From contig AFUS01000004.1 in assembly GCA_000223315.2 (NCBI GenBank), positions 62,001 to 126,000 of the forward strand: a DNA stretch of 64,000 nt, in the 5' to 3' direction. The notes under the pieces were generated by a model. It made no database searches and was not told the origin of the DNA. It saw only the letters and a list, made by a program, of their open reading frames with translations. The DNA comes from Parvimonas sp. oral taxon 393 str. F0440. Its GTDB lineage: Bacteria; Bacillota; Clostridia; Tissierellales; Peptoniphilaceae. The stretch's first letter is position 1. Each line of letters starts with the position of its first letter. Made by a program: the position numbers and the translations under genes. Of this stretch, positions 57,122 to 64,000 are shown in pieces.

Positions 57122-57946
57122 ATGACGGTTATGGAAAATTTGAGAGAAGAAGTTTTGGAACTTAGGCGAAATGCTTTTGTAGAGACAATAATGGGCTTAG
57201 AAAACGAAATATACATAATAGGTTGTTTGGGAAGAACTGTTCCGAAAGAAATATTTTACGGCTTTGACTTGGTGCCTCTACCTTTGGACGGAGTAGATAA
57301 ATACATATTGGAATATTCAAATGAAAAAGATTTGTGTAGCATAGTTGATTCAACTTTAACTTATGCTATTACTAAAAAATGCCCTTTACTTTATAATGCA
57401 AAATTGATAGTTGTAGATAATTCTTGTCCTTTACTTTTAAAAATATTGAAAGATAATTTAAAAGATAAGATTTTTTTCTATGACAAAAATTTGGGAGAGT
57501 TAAAAAATAGAGTAGAAGAAGTCTATAAACGAGAATTTTCTGAAAAAAATTTTTTAAAAGCCGTTGAGTTATCAAAAAATATTTCTTCAAATTTAGAAAA
57601 ACTTTCAAAAACAGATATTGACTCCAAATTTTTATACGAAGTCGAATTTTATACTCAATTTATTTTCTCTTTGGAAGAAAAAAATAATATGATTGATAGA
57701 ATTTTATCTAATTTTAAAGATGTAGATAAAAAAAGGCAGAAACTATATATTCCAAGAGCAATTCAGATTTTGGACGATATTGATAAAAAATATAAGGACT
57801 ATAAAATCATAGAAAATTTTTGTCTTGGAGAAGTTTTTAAGACTTATAAAAGTAGTGGTTATGAATTTTTAAAAGAGAAGTATAATCAAGAAAAAGAAGA
57901 GAAATTAGATATTGTATTTCAAGATTGTCCCTATGGTAATAAATAA
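57122..57946 (+). CDS. 2-hydroxyacyl-CoA dehydratase-like partial-length protein
   Basis: The 274-residue protein resembles one half of a 2-hydroxyacyl-CoA dehydratase D/HgdB-type subunit: IYIIGCLGRTVPKEIFYGFDLVPLPLDG near the N terminus, SIVDSTLTYAITKKCPLLYNAKLIVVD, and a final Cys in DCPYGNK. It is shorter than the usual ~400 residues. The start is uncertain: the frame upstream also reads protein-like from GTG 57014 (LKIVRYIAKSYFIIEFLENV) but is cut by TAA 57077. It stands 23 bases before a full-length relative. Confidence 0.7.
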   Translation: MTVMENLREEVLELRRNAFVETIMGLENEIYIIGCLGRTVPKEIFYGFDLVPLPLDGVDKYILEYSNEKDLCSIVDSTLTYAITKKCPLLYNAKLIVVDNSCPLLLKILKDNLKDKIFFYDKNLGELKNRVEEVYKREFSEKNFLKAVELSKNISSNLEKLSKTDIDSKFLYEVEFYTQFIFSLEEKNNMIDRILSNFKDVDKKRQKLYIPRAIQILDDIDKKYKDYKIIENFCLGEVFKTYKSSGYEFLKEKYNQEKEEKLDIVFQDCPYGNK

Positions 57947-57969
57947 AAATTTATTTTAGGAGGCAAGAA

Positions 57970-59244
57970 ATGGCTGATTACAGAAAAATGTGGGAAGAAT
58001 TAGATATGGACGTTAATACTCATGATATTTTATGCGAAGTTTTACCTGTCGCATTTGGAGATGTTTTTTTAAGTCAAGAAAACAGACCTGAGAGTATGGA
58101 TTATTTCAATATGGTAGTTGCAGAAATTCACGGAATTAGACCTGCAGAACTTATTGAATTTCAAAAGAAGGGTGGGAAAGTTGTAGGCTCTTTCTGTATC
58201 CATGTTCCTGATGAAGTTGTAGTTGCAGCAGGAGCTATTGCGACAGGGCTATGTAGCGGATCTCAATTTTGGGTTCCGGGTGGAGAAAAAGTACTTCCAA
58301 CATCTACTTGTCCGTTGATTAAAGCATCTTTGGGTGCAAGATTCGACAGAACTTGTCCATTCTTTAGAATTGCCGATTTATTCGTTGGAGAAACAACTTG
58401 TGATGGAAAGAAAAAAGCTTGGGAAATTTTAGCAAAAGATGCTCCAATGTATATAATGGATATTCCACAAATGAAGAGAGAAAAAGACTTTGTTAAATGG
58501 AAAGAAGAAATAGAAGGCTATATGGCTGAACTTGAAAAATTGACTGGAAATAAAATTACAGAAGAAAGCCTTAGAAATGCAATTGTAACTTTGAATAACA
58601 AGAGAAAGGCACTTCAAAGATTAAATAATTTTAGAAAACTTGAAAATGTACCTATTTCAGGAAGAGATGTACTACTTATTACACAAATAGCATTTTATGA
58701 TGACCCTGTAAGATTTACTGCACAAGTAAATAGACTTTGTGACGAACTTGAAGAAAGAGCAAAGAATAATGTAAGTGTATTCAAAAAAGGTACAAAGAGA
58801 ATTTTACTTACAGGTACTCCACTTTCAATTCCAAACTGGAAGATTCACCAAATAGTTGAAAATATAGGTGGAATGATTGTCTGTGAAGAAATGTGTACAG
58901 GTAATAGATATTCTGAACATCTTGTTGATGAAAGTGGAAATACAATTGATGAAATGGTTGAAAATTTAACTCGTAGATATTTAGGAAATATCAACTGTGC
59001 ATGTTTTACTCCGAATACTGAAAGAGTTGAAGACATAATAAGATTGGTTAAAGAATATAATATTGACGGAGTTATTGATGTAAACTTGAAGTTCTGTACA
59101 CTTTATGATACAGAGGGAACAATAGTTGAAAGAGCTTTGAAAGAAGCAAAAATTCCTGTTCTAGGAATCGAAACTGACTATACGGATGCAGATAGTGAAC
59201 AATTAAAAACAAGAATTGGTGCATTCATTGAGATGTTAAGCTAA
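57970..59244 (+). CDS. Double-cubane-type 2-hydroxyacyl-CoA dehydratase family reductase
   Basis: The 424-residue protein belongs to the 2-hydroxyacyl-CoA dehydratase/BcrC-BadD-HgdB family in the form called double-cubane-cluster anaerobic reductase (YjiM-like). Seen: VVGSFCIHVPDEVVVAAGAI, STCPLIKASLGARFDRTCPFF, ETTCDGKKKAWE, LLTGTPLSIPNWKIHQIVE, CEEMCTGNRY and LKFCTLYDTEG. The spaced cysteines fit iron-sulfur ligands. It probably performs ATP-driven low-potential reduction with an activator that is not in this window. TTAGGAGGCAAGAA precedes the start. It overlaps the next gene by one base (TAATG). Confidence 0.88.
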   Translation: MADYRKMWEELDMDVNTHDILCEVLPVAFGDVFLSQENRPESMDYFNMVVAEIHGIRPAELIEFQKKGGKVVGSFCIHVPDEVVVAAGAIATGLCSGSQFWVPGGEKVLPTSTCPLIKASLGARFDRTCPFFRIADLFVGETTCDGKKKAWEILAKDAPMYIMDIPQMKREKDFVKWKEEIEGYMAELEKLTGNKITEESLRNAIVTLNNKRKALQRLNNFRKLENVPISGRDVLLITQIAFYDDPVRFTAQVNRLCDELEERAKNNVSVFKKGTKRILLTGTPLSIPNWKIHQIVENIGGMIVCEEMCTGNRYSEHLVDESGNTIDEMVENLTRRYLGNINCACFTPNTERVEDIIRLVKEYNIDGVIDVNLKFCTLYDTEGTIVERALKEAKIPVLGIETDYTDADSEQLKTRIGAFIEMLS

Positions 59245-59497
59245 TGTTATATTATATTTTTTTAAAGATACCAAAAATGGACAGGAGCTTTATCGATTAA
59301 TGAAGGAAAATGGAATAAAATGTACAATAGCGCCGACTCCAAAAACTGAAGATCATTGTTGCGGAATAAGTATTTTATTCTATGATATTGAAGATAAAGG
59401 ATTAATTGAAAAGTTAATTTCTGATAATGGTATTGAGATTTTAAAATTTTATGAAAAAGAGAAGGATATAAATCCTAATAGAATGAAATTTTGTTAA
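59244..59497 (+). pseudogene. DUF3343-family protein, frameshifted
   Basis: ATG 59244 overlaps the stop of the preceding gene. One extra T in the T7 run 59257-59263 gives MLYYIFFKDTKNGQELYRLMK, then CTIAPTPKTEDHCCGISILF, about 84 residues. The APTP loop and the Cys pair are DUF3343 marks. This small family often lies beside selenium or thiol-redox genes (putative Se/S carrier). Here it is coupled to the dehydratase-like reductase. Without the extra T only an internal start remains. Confidence 0.78.
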
Positions 59498-59500
59498 AAA

Positions 59501-59541
59501 GAAAAGCCCTGCTTGTATTTGTTACAAGTTAAGGGCTTTTC
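59501..59541 (+). terminator. Terminator of the dehydratase-like cluster
   Basis: GAAAAGCCCT ... AGGGCTTTTC with an inner CTTGT/ACAAG stem and T-run. Confidence 0.92.
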
Positions 59542-59619
59542 TTTTATCTATGAGAATTTTATAATTTTATTTTTATATAAAAATCCTACTTTAATTGCCA
59601 AATTTTTTGCTTTCAATTA

Positions 59620-60068
59620 TTATTGAACACTTAGTTTAAAAGTTTCTTCTTCTTTATCAAAAGCTAAAGAATAAGTTTTGCCTTTTTCAACTTCAAGTGA
59701 AAGTTTTGTAGGACCCCAAGTTGTAGTTACATTTTTATGAAGTATTCCGGGTCTTGTATAACTGTAAGTAAGCTCAACATCAACAGTTCCCGGTAATGCA
59801 TAAATTACAGACTTAGTTCCTTCATAAGCAATACTCGGATAAGCATTTGGACTTATAATTCTTCCTACAAGAGATTTTGAAGTGATAGGGCTAAAACTTG
59901 TAGATAAATAAATTTTAACTGCATCAGGGTGATCTGAAAGCCATTTTTCATATCCTTGTTTTCTTTTTTCATCCAAATTACGATTCCGATAACATAAACT
60001 ATTAAAACTGCAGGAATTATATAAGCCATAACTCCCATATTTTTAATCATTTGTGAAATATTATCCAT
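59620..60068 (-). pseudogene. Single-pass membrane protein, frameshifted
   Basis: The start is ATG 60068 behind AGGAGGACATT. A membrane segment (AYIIPAVLIVYVIGIVIWM) is followed by a soluble domain (KWLSDHPDAVKIYL, IISPNAYPSIAYEG, YALPGTVDVELTYSYT, LSLEVEKGKTYSLAFD), about 149 residues. The frame breaks in the A6 run (plus-strand T6 at 59964-59969); one more base restores MKKRKQGYEKWL. Function unknown. It is probably co-transcribed with the membrane protein upstream (60086-60520). Confidence 0.75.
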
Positions 60069-60085
60069 AATGTCCTCCTATATAT

Positions 60086-60520
60086 TTATTCCGCTTTTAG
60101 CGTTATTGCTTCCGCTTTATCTCCGATAATAGTAAGATCTTCAATGAGCTTTTGAAATTGTTTATAACCTAATAATGAAAGATCATAACTTTTAGTATTA
60201 TCATTTGAATCAGTTACATATAAAGTTAGAATATCATTATTTTTTATTCTAGCTTTCATTGCACATTCTTCTATATTATATTCATCAATTTTTTTGCCTT
60301 TTACGACTGTTAAAGTTTCATCAGTAACTTTAACATATAATTTTTTATCACTAAGTGTAAAATATAATGACACAATTCCTACAATTGCTACCACTATTAC
60401 ATTGACATATAGTTGGACAAAGAAATGTAAAATAAAGCCTAAAAATGCACAAGCAATAACCAACGTTATCAATTCTTTTACAAATTGAAAAGAAGTTGAT
60501 TTGTAGATTCTTTCGTTCAT
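60086..60520 (-). CDS. Two-helix membrane protein with PH-like soluble domain
   Basis: The 144-residue protein has two adjacent membrane segments (LITLVIACAFLGFILHFFV, YVNVIVVAIVGIVSLYF) and then a beta-rich domain (LYVKVTDETLTVVKGKKIDEYNIEECAMK, ILTLYVTDSN), like bacterial PH-domain membrane proteins. GAAAGGAGAAATTT precedes the ATG. The family is unassigned. Confidence 0.7.
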   Translation of the reverse strand: MNERIYKSTSFQFVKELITLVIACAFLGFILHFFVQLYVNVIVVAIVGIVSLYFTLSDKKLYVKVTDETLTVVKGKKIDEYNIEECAMKARIKNNDILTLYVTDSNDNTKSYDLSLLGYKQFQKLIEDLTIIGDKAEAITLKAE

Positions 60521-60605
60521 AAATTTCTCCTTTCAATAAATTTTTTAAAAAATCAACATACTTTATATAAAGCATGGTGAAATAAATTCCTTTGAAATAA
60601 ATATT

Positions 60606-61676
60606 TTATTTTAAATTCTTTCTTGTAAATATCATCTTACCAGCAGGTGTTTGCAATATACTTGTAACGGTTGTTTCTATTGTCTGTCCGATGTAATCTT
60701 TTCCGTCTTCAACTACAATCATAGTTCCGTCAGGAAGATAACCAAGACCTTGTTCAGGCTCTTTACCACGATTAATGACTTCAACAACAAGCTTTTCTCC
60801 TTGAATTACAACCGGTTTAACTGCAAGTGCAAGTTCATTTACATTGAGTATAGAAATTTTTTGAAGTGATGCGACTTTATTTAAATTATAGTCATTAGTA
60901 ATTAACTTACCATTATAATCTTCTGTCAATTTTAAAAGTTTATGATCAACTTCCTTAATATTCTTATAATCTTTATCTACAATTTTTATTTCAATATTCT
61001 TTTCGTTTTGTAACAAATCTAAAATATCAAGACCGCGTCTGCCTCTTTGTCTTCTGTTTGGATCTTCAGAATCGGCAATATATTGCAATTCTTTAACCAT
61101 AAACATCGGAATTATAATTGGCCCTTCTACAAAACCTGTTTTTACTATATCGTAAATTCTTCCGTCAATAATAACAGAAGTATCTAATATTTTAGGACAA
61201 GAATGCCCTTTTTTGTTGGATTTTTCTTTTGAAAAAATTTTGAATTTCAAGATTTCTTCTTTTTTATCTACTGCAATTTTAATTCCTACAAATCCGAGTG
61301 CAACATATATAAAAATACTAATTGTTGCGCTCAATAAATTTCCGATAACCGGAAATTTTATATTTGAAATAGGTAATGAAATTAAGAAAGCTATAACAAG
61401 ACCAACTATAAGTCCCAAGATTGCGATAACAAAATCTGAAGTTGGTGTCTTTTGAGCTTTTTTAATCATAACATCAAAATTACCTGTTAGTTTCTTTAAA
61501 ATTGCGGGGAATAATAAATAAAAAATAATACCAAAAATAATTGCAAAAACCGAATAAATCGAAACTATAACAGGGTTACTTAAACGTAACTCAAAAACTT
61601 GACCAACTCCGTAGGCTAATAAAATCCCAATAAGCCCACCAAAAACAAAGGTCAAGTACCTTAAAACTTTATACAT
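60606..61676 (-). CDS. PIN/TRAM-domain membrane protein (YacL family)
   Basis: The 356-residue protein has four membrane segments in the first ~130 residues, then a PIN-type nuclease domain (KILDTSVIIDGRIYDIVKTGF, LQYIADSEDPNRRQRGRRGLDIL, KLITNDYNLNKVA) with the acidic residues of PIN nucleases, and a C-terminal TRAM domain (GLGYLPDGTMIVVEDGKDYIGQ). It is the YacL family, widespread in Firmicutes and often beside carD, as here. An RNA target is likely but unknown. It starts 9 bases after carD. Confidence 0.92.
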   Translation of the reverse strand: MYKVLRYLTFVFGGLIGILLAYGVGQVFELRLSNPVIVSIYSVFAIIFGIIFYLLFPAILKKLTGNFDVMIKKAQKTPTSDFVIAILGLIVGLVIAFLISLPISNIKFPVIGNLLSATISIFIYVALGFVGIKIAVDKKEEILKFKIFSKEKSNKKGHSCPKILDTSVIIDGRIYDIVKTGFVEGPIIIPMFMVKELQYIADSEDPNRRQRGRRGLDILDLLQNEKNIEIKIVDKDYKNIKEVDHKLLKLTEDYNGKLITNDYNLNKVASLQKISILNVNELALAVKPVVIQGEKLVVEVINRGKEPEQGLGYLPDGTMIVVEDGKDYIGQTIETTVTSILQTPAGKMIFTRKNLK

Positions 61677-61685
61677 ACTTTCCTC

Positions 61686-62165
61686 CTAATGTTCTATAGA
61701 ATAATCTATAATTTTATTTATTTTGTTTTTTGGAAAACCACTTACCATTACAAATTCTGAAATCAAAATTCGCTTTGCAAGGTTTAACATGAATAATTCT
61801 TTTAGAGAAAGTTTACCCTTTTCGTTTCTAACAGCCAAACCTTTAAAAACATAAGCAATTTCGAAAATATCAGAAGACTTAAGCTTTTGTGTGTTTTCTC
61901 TATATCTTTGAATCCAATTGTTTGGCATAGGGCATTTCTCATTATTAATATAATTGTAAACTCTATCAAGGGTGTCTTCGTTTACGAGCTCTCTAAATTC
62001 AAATTTATCAATATCTTTTTCTTTAATAAAAATATGTAAATTTTGCTCAAAAGGGAGTTCTATAACATAAAATCTTTCACAATTATCGCCGAAACTTTTG
62101 ATTTCTATGCTTTTAACCAATCCTGCTCCATGCATAGGATAAAATATTCTGTCTCCAACATCCAT
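61686..62165 (-). CDS. carD: CarD-family transcriptional regulator
   Basis: The 159-residue protein binds RNA polymerase beta and stabilises open complexes. Seen: the RID/Tudor-like N terminus MDVGDRIFYPMHGAGLVKSIE, YVIELPFEQNLHIFI, and a helical C-terminal domain (WIQRYRENTQKLKSSDIFEIAYVFKGL). AGGAGTTTGCT precedes the ATG. It leads a carD-yacL operon, a conserved Firmicute pairing. Confidence 0.94.
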   Translation of the reverse strand: MDVGDRIFYPMHGAGLVKSIEIKSFGDNCERFYVIELPFEQNLHIFIKEKDIDKFEFRELVNEDTLDRVYNYINNEKCPMPNNWIQRYRENTQKLKSSDIFEIAYVFKGLAVRNEKGKLSLKELFMLNLAKRILISEFVMVSGFPKNKINKIIDYSIEH

Positions 62166-62265
62166 AGCAAACTCCTAAAATAAAACCCTAACTACATAAC
62201 AACCTCCAATACTATTATACACCAAATTATAAAAAAATTAAAGGATTGTTTAGAACTTAACATTA

Positions 62266-63168
62266 TTAGATTAAGTTTAATAAAAGGAGTAAATTTTCTT
62301 TTATTATTTTGTTATTTTTTATTATAAGAACAAAGTTTTCATTTAAATTTGAAGATTCTTTAAAGATTTTATTTTCATATTTTGATTTAAAAACTTTAGC
62401 TTTTATATTGTTTTCAATTATTCCACTTTCTAATTCCAAAGTGATTTTTATTTCATCTTTATTGCTTGTAATACTGTAATTGCTTTCGTGAAAATTTATA
62501 TCTATATTTTTTATATTAAAAAGTCTTATTATAAGATAATTTTTTTGAATATAAATTGTTTTTAAAATTCCTTTAAATTTTTTGTTATTAATAGTTAAAA
62601 TTTTGTTTAAAATGCTTTCTTTATACTCATAGATATAACTTAAAACTTTAAGGTCAATATAATTGTGGTAAATCAGCTTTGACAGCATCTCTTTATCTTT
62701 AAGCTCTTGATACATCTTGTAGATTTTAGGCATTTCTTGTTGATTAACATGGTCATGAACGTCAAATCCAAGTCTTTTTCCCAAATTAATAGCCTTTAGA
62801 CTAGGTTCATCTAGAAAAAAGTTAAGTTTTTGGAATTGTCTATAAATATCTATATTTTGAAAATCAATTTTTAGAATATTGTATTTTTCCATTTTTTTTC
62901 TGATAAATGGAAAGTCAAACCTATCTCCATTGTATGAGATGACTTTTTTTGATTTTAAAAGCTCTTTTACTGTTAAAATCAGCTCTTTTTCTTCTGCTTC
63001 GTCTTCAATATAGTATTGAGAATAGATTAAATTTTTTCCTTTTTTCTCGCAAATTCCGAACATATACATAAAGTCTTTAGTTCTATTAAGACCTGTTGTT
63101 TCTATATCAAATAAAATATAATCTTCAAAATCAGAGTCAGTTTTTTCAATATTTACAACTTTTTTCAT
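62266..63168 (-). CDS. YprB-like RNase H-fold exonuclease
   Basis: The 300-residue protein has the DEDD-type exonuclease marks YILFDIETTGLNRTKDFMYMFG (DxE), VISYNGDRFDFPFIRKK (N-D region), and KLGKR-type helices with HDHVNQQEMPKIY and LKVLSYIYEY near the C-terminal acidic site. The N-terminal part is like YprB of Bacillus. Start 63168 is chosen for AAAGGAGTTGTT; the frame reads on upstream to 63213 only through terminator sequence. Substrate unknown. Confidence 0.82.
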   Translation of the reverse strand: MKKVVNIEKTDSDFEDYILFDIETTGLNRTKDFMYMFGICEKKGKNLIYSQYYIEDEAEEKELILTVKELLKSKKVISYNGDRFDFPFIRKKMEKYNILKIDFQNIDIYRQFQKLNFFLDEPSLKAINLGKRLGFDVHDHVNQQEMPKIYKMYQELKDKEMLSKLIYHNYIDLKVLSYIYEYKESILNKILTINNKKFKGILKTIYIQKNYLIIRLFNIKNIDINFHESNYSITSNKDEIKITLELESGIIENNIKAKVFKSKYENKIFKESSNLNENFVLIIKNNKIIKENLLLLLNLI

Positions 63169-63197
63169 AACAACTCCTTTCTTAAATTTAAAAAAGA

Positions 63198-63227
63198 AAA
63201 AAAGTAGAGTCAAAACTCTACTTTTTT
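63198..63227 (-). terminator. Terminator of the tRNA operon
   Basis: AAAAAAAGTAGAGT / ACTCTACTTTTTT with a 4-base loop; on the minus strand it follows tRNA-Leu and precedes the nuclease gene. Confidence 0.9.
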
Positions 63228-63249
63228 AATACTTCTACAGTAATAGAAA

Positions 63250-63333
63250 TGGTGCAGGAAAGAGGACTTGAACCCCCACGTCAATGACACTAGATCCTAA
63301 GTCTAGCGCGTCTGCCAGTTCCGCCATTCCTGC
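63250..63333 (-). tRNA. tRNA-Leu (anticodon TAG)
   Basis: On the minus strand: acceptor GCAGGAA with TTCCTGC, D-loop TGGCGGAACTGGCAGACGCG, anticodon loop CTTAGGA (TAG), variable arm TGTCATTGACG, T-loop GGTTCAAGTCC and encoded CCA. At 84 bases with a long variable arm it is a class II tRNA. Confidence 0.96.
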
Positions 63334-63338
63334 ATATA

Positions 63339-63416
63339 TGGGGTGGATGATGGGATTCGAACCCATGACCTTCAGAGCCACAATCTGACGCCCTAACCAG
63401 CTAGGCCACACCCACC
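63339..63416 (-). tRNA. tRNA-His (anticodon GTG)
   Basis: On the minus strand: acceptor GTGGGTG with CATCCAC, an extra G at position -1 facing discriminator C73 (the tRNA-His identity pair, encoded here), anticodon loop TTGTGGC (GTG), T-loop GGTTCGAATCC and CCA. It lies 5 bases upstream of tRNA-Leu; the two are one transcript. Confidence 0.96.
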
Positions 63417-63498
63417 AAACTTTACATTCATTCTGAATGCCTGTATATTATATCAATTTATAAAAAATTTGTCAATACTTTTTAAAAATTTTTAATAT

Positions 63499-63999
63499 TT
63501 ATATACAATGTTCATCTTTACATTTGTGATTACTATGTACTTCTTTGCTGGAATCTTTAATACATTCCAGCTCTTCTTCTGTGAGTTTTTCTTGACAATT
63601 TTTGCAAATACCTTTTATTTCTAAATGATGACCTGTTACGATAAAATCAGTTTTATGTTCAATATCGTCAATTAAGCTATGTATTGGGCAATGGTTTATT
63701 GGAATTATTTTTTTACATTTTTCACAAATTAAACTGTGGATATGTCCGCTATTTAATTGATAATATGTAGTTCCGTCTATTTCTGCAGTTCTTTTTGCAA
63801 TATTTTTTTCGCAAAATTGATTCAATGCTCTATAGATACTTGAAATGCTGAATTTTTCGCCCTTTGTTGAGATAGCATTGTAAATATCTTCAGCAGTTGT
63901 AGGAACTTCTCTTTTTTCTAATTCTTTTAGAATTGCTAATCTGTTTTTTGTAATTTTTAAGTCATTATCTTTTAGAATTTTCAAAAAAGCTTTTTTCAT
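63499..63999 (-). CDS. Fur-family metalloregulator with Cys/His-rich tail
   Basis: The 166-residue protein has a winged-helix domain (ITKNRLAILKELEKREVPTTAEDIYNAI, ISSIYRALNQFCE) and the dimer domain with HSLICEKCKKIIPINHCPIH and LEIKGICKNCQEKL; the two CxxC pairs form the structural zinc site of Fur/Zur/PerR. The last 20 residues add a metal-binding-like tail (HSNHKCKDEHC). Zur or Fur is more likely than PerR given the histidine spacing, but this is not decisive. The ATG is one base from the window edge, so an upstream start cannot be ruled out. Confidence 0.9.
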   Translation of the reverse strand: MKKAFLKILKDNDLKITKNRLAILKELEKREVPTTAEDIYNAISTKGEKFSISSIYRALNQFCEKNIAKRTAEIDGTTYYQLNSGHIHSLICEKCKKIIPINHCPIHSLIDDIEHKTDFIVTGHHLEIKGICKNCQEKLTEEELECIKDSSKEVHSNHKCKDEHCI

Positions 64000-64000
64000 A

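Noticed and set aside
63169-63213. Upstream extension of the YprB-like nuclease start
   Set aside because: The extra codons come from the tRNA-operon terminator; AAAGGAGTTGTT sits before ATG 63168.
1-64000. Recoded TAA as glutamate
   Set aside because: TAA is the normal final codon of most genes in the window; only three doubtful internal cases exist.

Overview
The window is very AT-rich DNA with short Firmicute-style leaders (AGGAGG-type ribosome sites, sigma-A promoters, stem-plus-T-run terminators). Gene content points to an anaerobic Gram-positive coccus of the Peptoniphilaceae type, for example Parvimonas-like. The evidence is a class 1B dihydroorotate dehydrogenase with PyrK, 2-hydroxyacyl-CoA dehydratase-type proteins, threonine-to-glycine catabolism (Tdh/Kbl), class I fructose-bisphosphate aldolase, and large Cna_B and wall-anchored surface proteins. 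The genus is inference from content only.

Layout. 1-3.6 kb: pyrimidine operon pyrC(partial)-pyrF-pyrK-pyrD-pyrE. 4.6-8.2 kb: a Cna_B adhesin between two direct repeats. 8.7-13.8 kb: purD (frameshifted), an 81-bp tandem repeat, and a MacB/FtsX-type ABC transporter (frameshifted). 14.2-18.8 kb: tdh-kbl, an HtrA protease, a lipoprotein. 19.3-21.8 kb: DEAD-box helicase and TrmH-type methyltransferase. 21.9-23.1 kb: three copies of a hairpin-rich repeat. 23.1-27.2 kb: leftward small genes, tRNA-Pro and prolyl iminopeptidase. 27.2-34.3 kb: SemiSWEET, HicAB, aldolase, AbrB-like regulator with hydrolase, EFR1 ferredoxin, GNAT and DJ-1 genes. 34.3-38.7 kb: a repeat-bounded accessory island with an EcsC-like protein, an AlbA_2 (Schlafen-like) protein, a membrane protein and unknowns. 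38.9-41.2 kb: LRR protein, hydrolase, KilA-N remnant, methyltransferase. 41.4-44.3 kb: transaldolase/FSA-glpX-rho. 44.3-46.8 kb: flavodoxin with a duplicated tail, ATC-hydrolase family gene, more repeats. 46.9-52.8 kb: UraA permease, ABC exporter, YjeM-type antiporter, riboflavin transporter under an FMN riboswitch. 53.1-59.5 kb: a second wall-anchored protein and a 2-hydroxyacyl-CoA dehydratase-like cluster. 59.6-64 kb: membrane proteins, YacL-like PIN/TRAM protein, CarD, an RNase H-like nuclease, tRNA-Leu and tRNA-His, a Fur-family regulator.

Three things stand out. First, at least thirteen genes are split by what looks like one missing base in an A or T run. The direction is always the same, which suggests systematic homopolymer under-calling; programmed slippage is the less likely alternative. 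Second, a modular intergenic repeat family recurs at about a dozen places. It is bounded by CACGTCA/TGACGTG ends and filled with swappable hairpins; it flanks the adhesin and the accessory island. Third, the 34.3-38.7 kb island carries a candidate undescribed AlbA_2 plus membrane-protein module. Confidence is high for housekeeping genes and low for the function of the island.
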